A program made the position numbers and the translations under genes. The notes below the pieces were generated by a model. That model worked only from the letters and a program-made list of their open reading frames with translations, made no database searches and was not told the origin of the DNA. A DNA stretch of 64,000 nucleotides from Porphyromonas cangingivalis. Lineage in GTDB: Bacteria > Bacteroidota > Bacteroidia > Bacteroidales > Paludibacteraceae. Below are positions 60,278 through 64,000 of this stretch, one piece after another; within the stretch, counting starts at the first letter, position 1; every line of letters begins with the position of its first letter. The DNA is taken from the NCBI GenBank assembly GCA_945902955.1, contig CAMDNO010000003.1, positions 1-64,000 on the forward strand, in the 5' to 3' direction.

Positions 60278-63133
60278 ATGGATAAGAAATTATTTTTAAT
60301 CGATGCGTATGCCATCATTTACAGAGCTTATTATGCATTTATTCGTGCACCACGCATCAACTCTAAAGGTTTAAATACATCGGCAATTTATGGTTTTGTA
60401 AATACCCTCGAAGATGTACTCAAACGCGAAAAGCCTACGCACATAGCTGTAGCATTCGATCCCAGTGGACCTACATTTCGGCACGAAGCATACGATTTGT
60501 ATAAAGCTCAGCGCGAATCGACCCCCGAAGATATTAAATTAGCAGTACCTTATATTAAAAAAATTATACAGGCTTATAATATTCCAATTCTCGAAGTGGC
60601 TGGATACGAAGCGGATGATGTGATAGGTACTGTTTCGAAAATGGCTGAAAAAGAAGGTTTTACAGTTTTTATGCTAACTCCTGATAAAGATTATGGACAG
60701 TTAGTTTCGGACAATATATATATGTACCGTCCAAAACATACGGGTGGATTTGAAGTGATGGGGCCTGCCGAAATAAAAGCAAAATACGATTTGGATAGCC
60801 ACAATCAAGTGATTGATTTGCTTGGGCTTATGGGCGATTCGGCTGATAATATCCCGGGCTGCCCAGGCGTTGGCGAAAAAACGGCTGTAAAACTACTCAA
60901 AGAATTTGGAAGTATTGACACTTTACTTACTCGCACTTCGGAGCTGAAAGGAGCATTGAAAGACAAAGTTGAAAATAATAAAGAGCAAATTGTGTTTTCG
61001 CGTTTTTTGGCTACCATTAAAATTGATGTACCCATAGAATTTGACGAAAAAGCGCTTGAAATTGAACCTGTTAACGATGCTGAACTGAAAGCTTTGTTCG
61101 ACGAACTCGAATTTCGCACCATGACGCAGAATAAATTTGGTGCAAAACCATTTTCATCCTTGCCGCCCGACGAAGCCACAAATGCTATTCAGTTTGCTCG
61201 ACCAAAATCGCCTGCCGGACAAATGTCGCTGTTTGATACTTTTGATAAGCCCGAAGAGAAAATAATTACAAGACAAGCGCCTAAAACTGTTCAAGCGCTT
61301 GAGCCTGTGGCCGAAAATGAATTATTAACGCTTAAAAATGTATCATATAACTATCAACTGGTTGATACAAAAGTGAAACGTGCCGATTTAATTTCGAAAT
61401 TATTTATGCAAAAATCGGTTTGTTTCGATACAGAAACAACCGGAATAGATGTTTTTGTAGCCGAAATGGTGGGACTTTCGTTTTGTTTTGTAAAAGGCGA
61501 AGCGTATTATGTAACGCTGCCTAATGAAAGAGCGGAAGCATTGGAAGTTTTGAAAGAATTTAAAGCATTTTTTCAAAGTGAACATATCGAAAAAGTGGGA
61601 CAGAATATAAAATTTGACCTATTAATGCTTTCGATGTACGGTATTGAACTGAAAGGAAAGTTGTTTGACACCATGATTGCGCATTATTTAGTGCAGCCCG
61701 AACTTCGACATGGCATGGATTATTTAGCCGAAATTTATCTTCGATATCGAACCATTCATTACGAGGAGTTGGTAGGTGGAAAAGGTAAAAACCAGATGGA
61801 TATTCGTTTTGTCGATTTGGATTTGCTTTGCAACTATGCTGCCGAAGATGCAGATATTACCTTTCAATTGAAACAAATTTTGGAAAGCGAACTGAAAGAA
61901 AACGGATTGGAAAATTTGTTTTATGAAATTGAAATGCCCTTATTGCGTGTTTTATCTATTATGGAGCGCAATGGTGTCCGCATTGATAGTGAGGCGTTGC
62001 GTCAAAGTTCCGAAATTCTGACTGCTGAACTTATAGTTATCGAAAAGGAAATTCACGATATGGTTGGATTTTCGTTTAATGTGTCGTCGCCAGCGCAGGT
62101 GGGCGAAATTTTGTTCGATCGCTTAAAGTTGGACGATAAAGCTAAGAAAACTAAAACGGGTCAATACTCTACTTCCGAAGATATTTTAGAGAAAATTCGT
62201 TCGAAACACCCTATTATTGGCAAAATTCTTGATTTTAGAGGTTTAAAAAAACTCTTGAGTACTTATATTGATGCTTTGCCACAACTCATTAATCCACAAA
62301 CAGGCAAGGTACATACTTCTTTCAATCAAACCGTTGCTGCCACTGGACGACTTAGCTCCACGAATCCGAATTTGCAAAATATACCTATTCGCGATGCGCA
62401 AGGCAAAGAAATTCGCAAAGCATTTATCCCCGACGAGGGATGCGTTTTTTTAAGTGCCGATTATTCGCAAATCGAATTGCGCATTATGGCACATTTGAGT
62501 GGAGATAAAAACATGCTCGACGCTTTTAACAGCGGACTTGATATTCACACAGCAACAGCGGCAAAAATTTATAAAATACCTGTCGAAGAGGTTACTTCCG
62601 ATATGCGTCGAAAGGCCAAAACAGCTAACTTTGGCATTATCTACGGTATATCAACTTTTGGACTTTCCGAACGACTTACTATTCCTCGCGGGGAGGCTAA
62701 AGAGTTGATTGATGGCTATTTTGCCACTTATCCAGATGTTAAAAGATACATGGACGAATGCATTCAGCGTGCCAAAGAAAACGGCTATGTAGAAACCATT
62801 TTTGGCCGAAAACGCTTTTTGTCTGATATCAATTCGCAAAATAGTGTTGTGCGCGGTTTTGCCGAACGAAATGCCATAAATGCGCCAATTCAAGGTTCAG
62901 CAGCCGATATTATCAAAATTGCGATGGTGAATATTCAAAAACGTTTATTCGCCGAAAATCTTCAAACTAAAATGACCATGCAAGTGCACGATGAGTTAAA
63001 CTTTACCGTGCCCGAAGCCGAAATTGAACAAGCACGAAAAGTAGTTGTCGAAGAAATGGAAAATGTGTTGAAACTCAAAGTGCCATTAATTGCCGACTGT
63101 GGAGTTGGAAAAAATTGGTTAGAAGCGCATTGA
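60278..63133 (+). CDS. polA: DNA polymerase I
   Basis: MDKKLFLIDAYAIIYRAYYAF; FETTGID-type exonuclease motif; DYSQIELRIMAHLSGD, RRKAKTANFGIIYGIS, QVHDELNF; start corrected from ORF start 60134 to ATG 60278. Confidence 0.96.
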   Translation: MDKKLFLIDAYAIIYRAYYAFIRAPRINSKGLNTSAIYGFVNTLEDVLKREKPTHIAVAFDPSGPTFRHEAYDLYKAQRESTPEDIKLAVPYIKKIIQAYNIPILEVAGYEADDVIGTVSKMAEKEGFTVFMLTPDKDYGQLVSDNIYMYRPKHTGGFEVMGPAEIKAKYDLDSHNQVIDLLGLMGDSADNIPGCPGVGEKTAVKLLKEFGSIDTLLTRTSELKGALKDKVENNKEQIVFSRFLATIKIDVPIEFDEKALEIEPVNDAELKALFDELEFRTMTQNKFGAKPFSSLPPDEATNAIQFARPKSPAGQMSLFDTFDKPEEKIITRQAPKTVQALEPVAENELLTLKNVSYNYQLVDTKVKRADLISKLFMQKSVCFDTETTGIDVFVAEMVGLSFCFVKGEAYYVTLPNERAEALEVLKEFKAFFQSEHIEKVGQNIKFDLLMLSMYGIELKGKLFDTMIAHYLVQPELRHGMDYLAEIYLRYRTIHYEELVGGKGKNQMDIRFVDLDLLCNYAAEDADITFQLKQILESELKENGLENLFYEIEMPLLRVLSIMERNGVRIDSEALRQSSEILTAELIVIEKEIHDMVGFSFNVSSPAQVGEILFDRLKLDDKAKKTKTGQYSTSEDILEKIRSKHPIIGKILDFRGLKKLLSTYIDALPQLINPQTGKVHTSFNQTVAATGRLSSTNPNLQNIPIRDAQGKEIRKAFIPDEGCVFLSADYSQIELRIMAHLSGDKNMLDAFNSGLDIHTATAAKIYKIPVEEVTSDMRRKAKTANFGIIYGISTFGLSERLTIPRGEAKELIDGYFATYPDVKRYMDECIQRAKENGYVETIFGRKRFLSDINSQNSVVRGFAERNAINAPIQGSAADIIKIAMVNIQKRLFAENLQTKMTMQVHDELNFTVPEAEIEQARKVVVEEMENVLKLKVPLIADCGVGKNWLEAH

Positions 63134-63153
63134 CGAACTCTGGAACTGTCTTC

Positions 63154-63216
63154 GCATGGGGTTGAAACCCCATGCAATTCAAATCGGTTGTCGCCATGCA
63201 ACTTGAAAGCCGATGG
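63154..63216. repeat. REP-like palindromic element after polA
   Basis: GCATGGGGTT-GA-AACCCCATGC perfect 10 bp stem followed by an ATCGG...CCGAT hairpin. Confidence 0.75.
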
Positions 63217-63233
63217 TAAATATTTTTGTAAGA

Positions 63234-64000
63234 CTATATCAAATGACTTACCCTAATTTTTTTATATCTTTTGCCCATGCCTAATGCAATGGCTGTTGGG
63301 TTTTTGATGATTAATTCGCCTTTTTGGAGACCGGATATTGCTTGTTTGATTTCCTGAAATTCGTTGCCTGAAACACCAAATAAATCCTTTATTACACCAT
63401 CGTTTATCGACTGCTGTTTCATAATGAGCGGATATTGCGCATTGGCGTAAAAATCGAAATACTCGCTTTTGTAACTATCCATATTTTGAGTGGCCAGAAT
63501 AATACTTAGTCCTTTATTCCGACCAACGGCAATTAAATCACGCAATGGTTTATTATCAAAGCCGAGCATATAATGTGCTTCGTCGATAATGCTGAAATGA
63601 CGCAGCTCGACACAATCATCATCCATTGCCTGTTTTGGCAGTTTTTCGTAAATGGTATTGAGCTTAGAAACGATAAAGTAAACAATGGCTTTGGCTATTG
63701 GACCATCTTTCGGGAAACCATCCATTTTTACAATAAAACTTTCCTTAATTAAGTCCACACTATCTTCTTTCGCAAAAAGGTTGGTGCGAATGAGTTGTTT
63801 TAATACTGACTTAATGCTGTCGTCTTTTTCTCTGTCTCTTTCGGGCTGTTGTGAGGTGTATTCTTTCAATATCAAATCAAAACTTACTGCTTTGTTTTGA
63901 GTTCGTTTGTACGAATTAATAATTGCTTCGGACAACCGATTGCTCATGTTGGCACTCATACGGGCATTATCAATGGAACAAATAGCAGTTGCAAGTTCGG
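63234..64000 (-). CDS. HerA/VirB4-like P-loop ATPase, C-terminal part, truncated by the window edge
   Basis: HFSIIDEAHYMLGFDNKPLRDLIAVGRNKGLSIILATQNMDSYK (Walker B and sensor-like); frame stays open past the listed Met to 64000 (ELATAICSIDNAR-MSANMS). Confidence 0.7.
   Translation of the reverse strand, partial: ELATAICSIDNARMSANMSNRLSEAIINSYKRTQNKAVSFDLILKEYTSQQPERDREKDDSIKSVLKQLIRTNLFAKEDSVDLIKESFIVKMDGFPKDGPIAKAIVYFIVSKLNTIYEKLPKQAMDDDCVELRHFSIIDEAHYMLGFDNKPLRDLIAVGRNKGLSIILATQNMDSYKSEYFDFYANAQYPLIMKQQSINDGVIKDLFGVSGNEFQEIKQAISGLQKGELIIKNPTAIALGMGKRYKKIRVSHLI

Noticed and set aside
1-64000. tRNA or rRNA genes
   Set aside because: No cloverleaf-like or rRNA-like sequence recognised by eye; tRNAscan/Infernal would be needed to exclude them

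Overview
AT-rich Bacteroidetes (Bacteroidales-like) chromosome segment. About 9.9-63.1 kb is mostly core genome: fba, serA/serC, glnS, an lpxA-lpxC/fabZ-lpxD-HD block, mntP, tkt, crcB, mdh, corA, tpx, uvrA, fabI, menG, tamB, tsaD, an RprXY-like two-component pair and polA. The left end (1-9.6 kb) is an accessory, defense-like region. It holds (i) a truncated hsdM start on the minus strand; (ii) an Abi_2/AbiF-type HEPN protein followed on the same strand by a compact structured non-coding region with its own Bacteroidetes-type promoter and an intrinsic terminator; (iii) a two-gene module of a GHKL ATPase carrying a C-terminal PD-(D/E)xK-like motif plus a PIN-like protein with C-terminal TM segments, with an attC-like bulged hairpin between the two genes; (iv) a lysis-like cassette (amidase, holin-like, coiled-coil/TM proteins, HU/DUF4469 protein) that surrounds the module. 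A second small accessory module (33.1-34.7 kb) pairs DUF3791 and DUF3990-like proteins with a possible nuclease-like protein. The right edge enters a HerA/VirB4-like ATPase gene after a REP-like element, possibly the start of another island. Intergenic regions carry many different simple-repeat tracts. All calls come from reading the sequence and translations; no database search or folding software was run.
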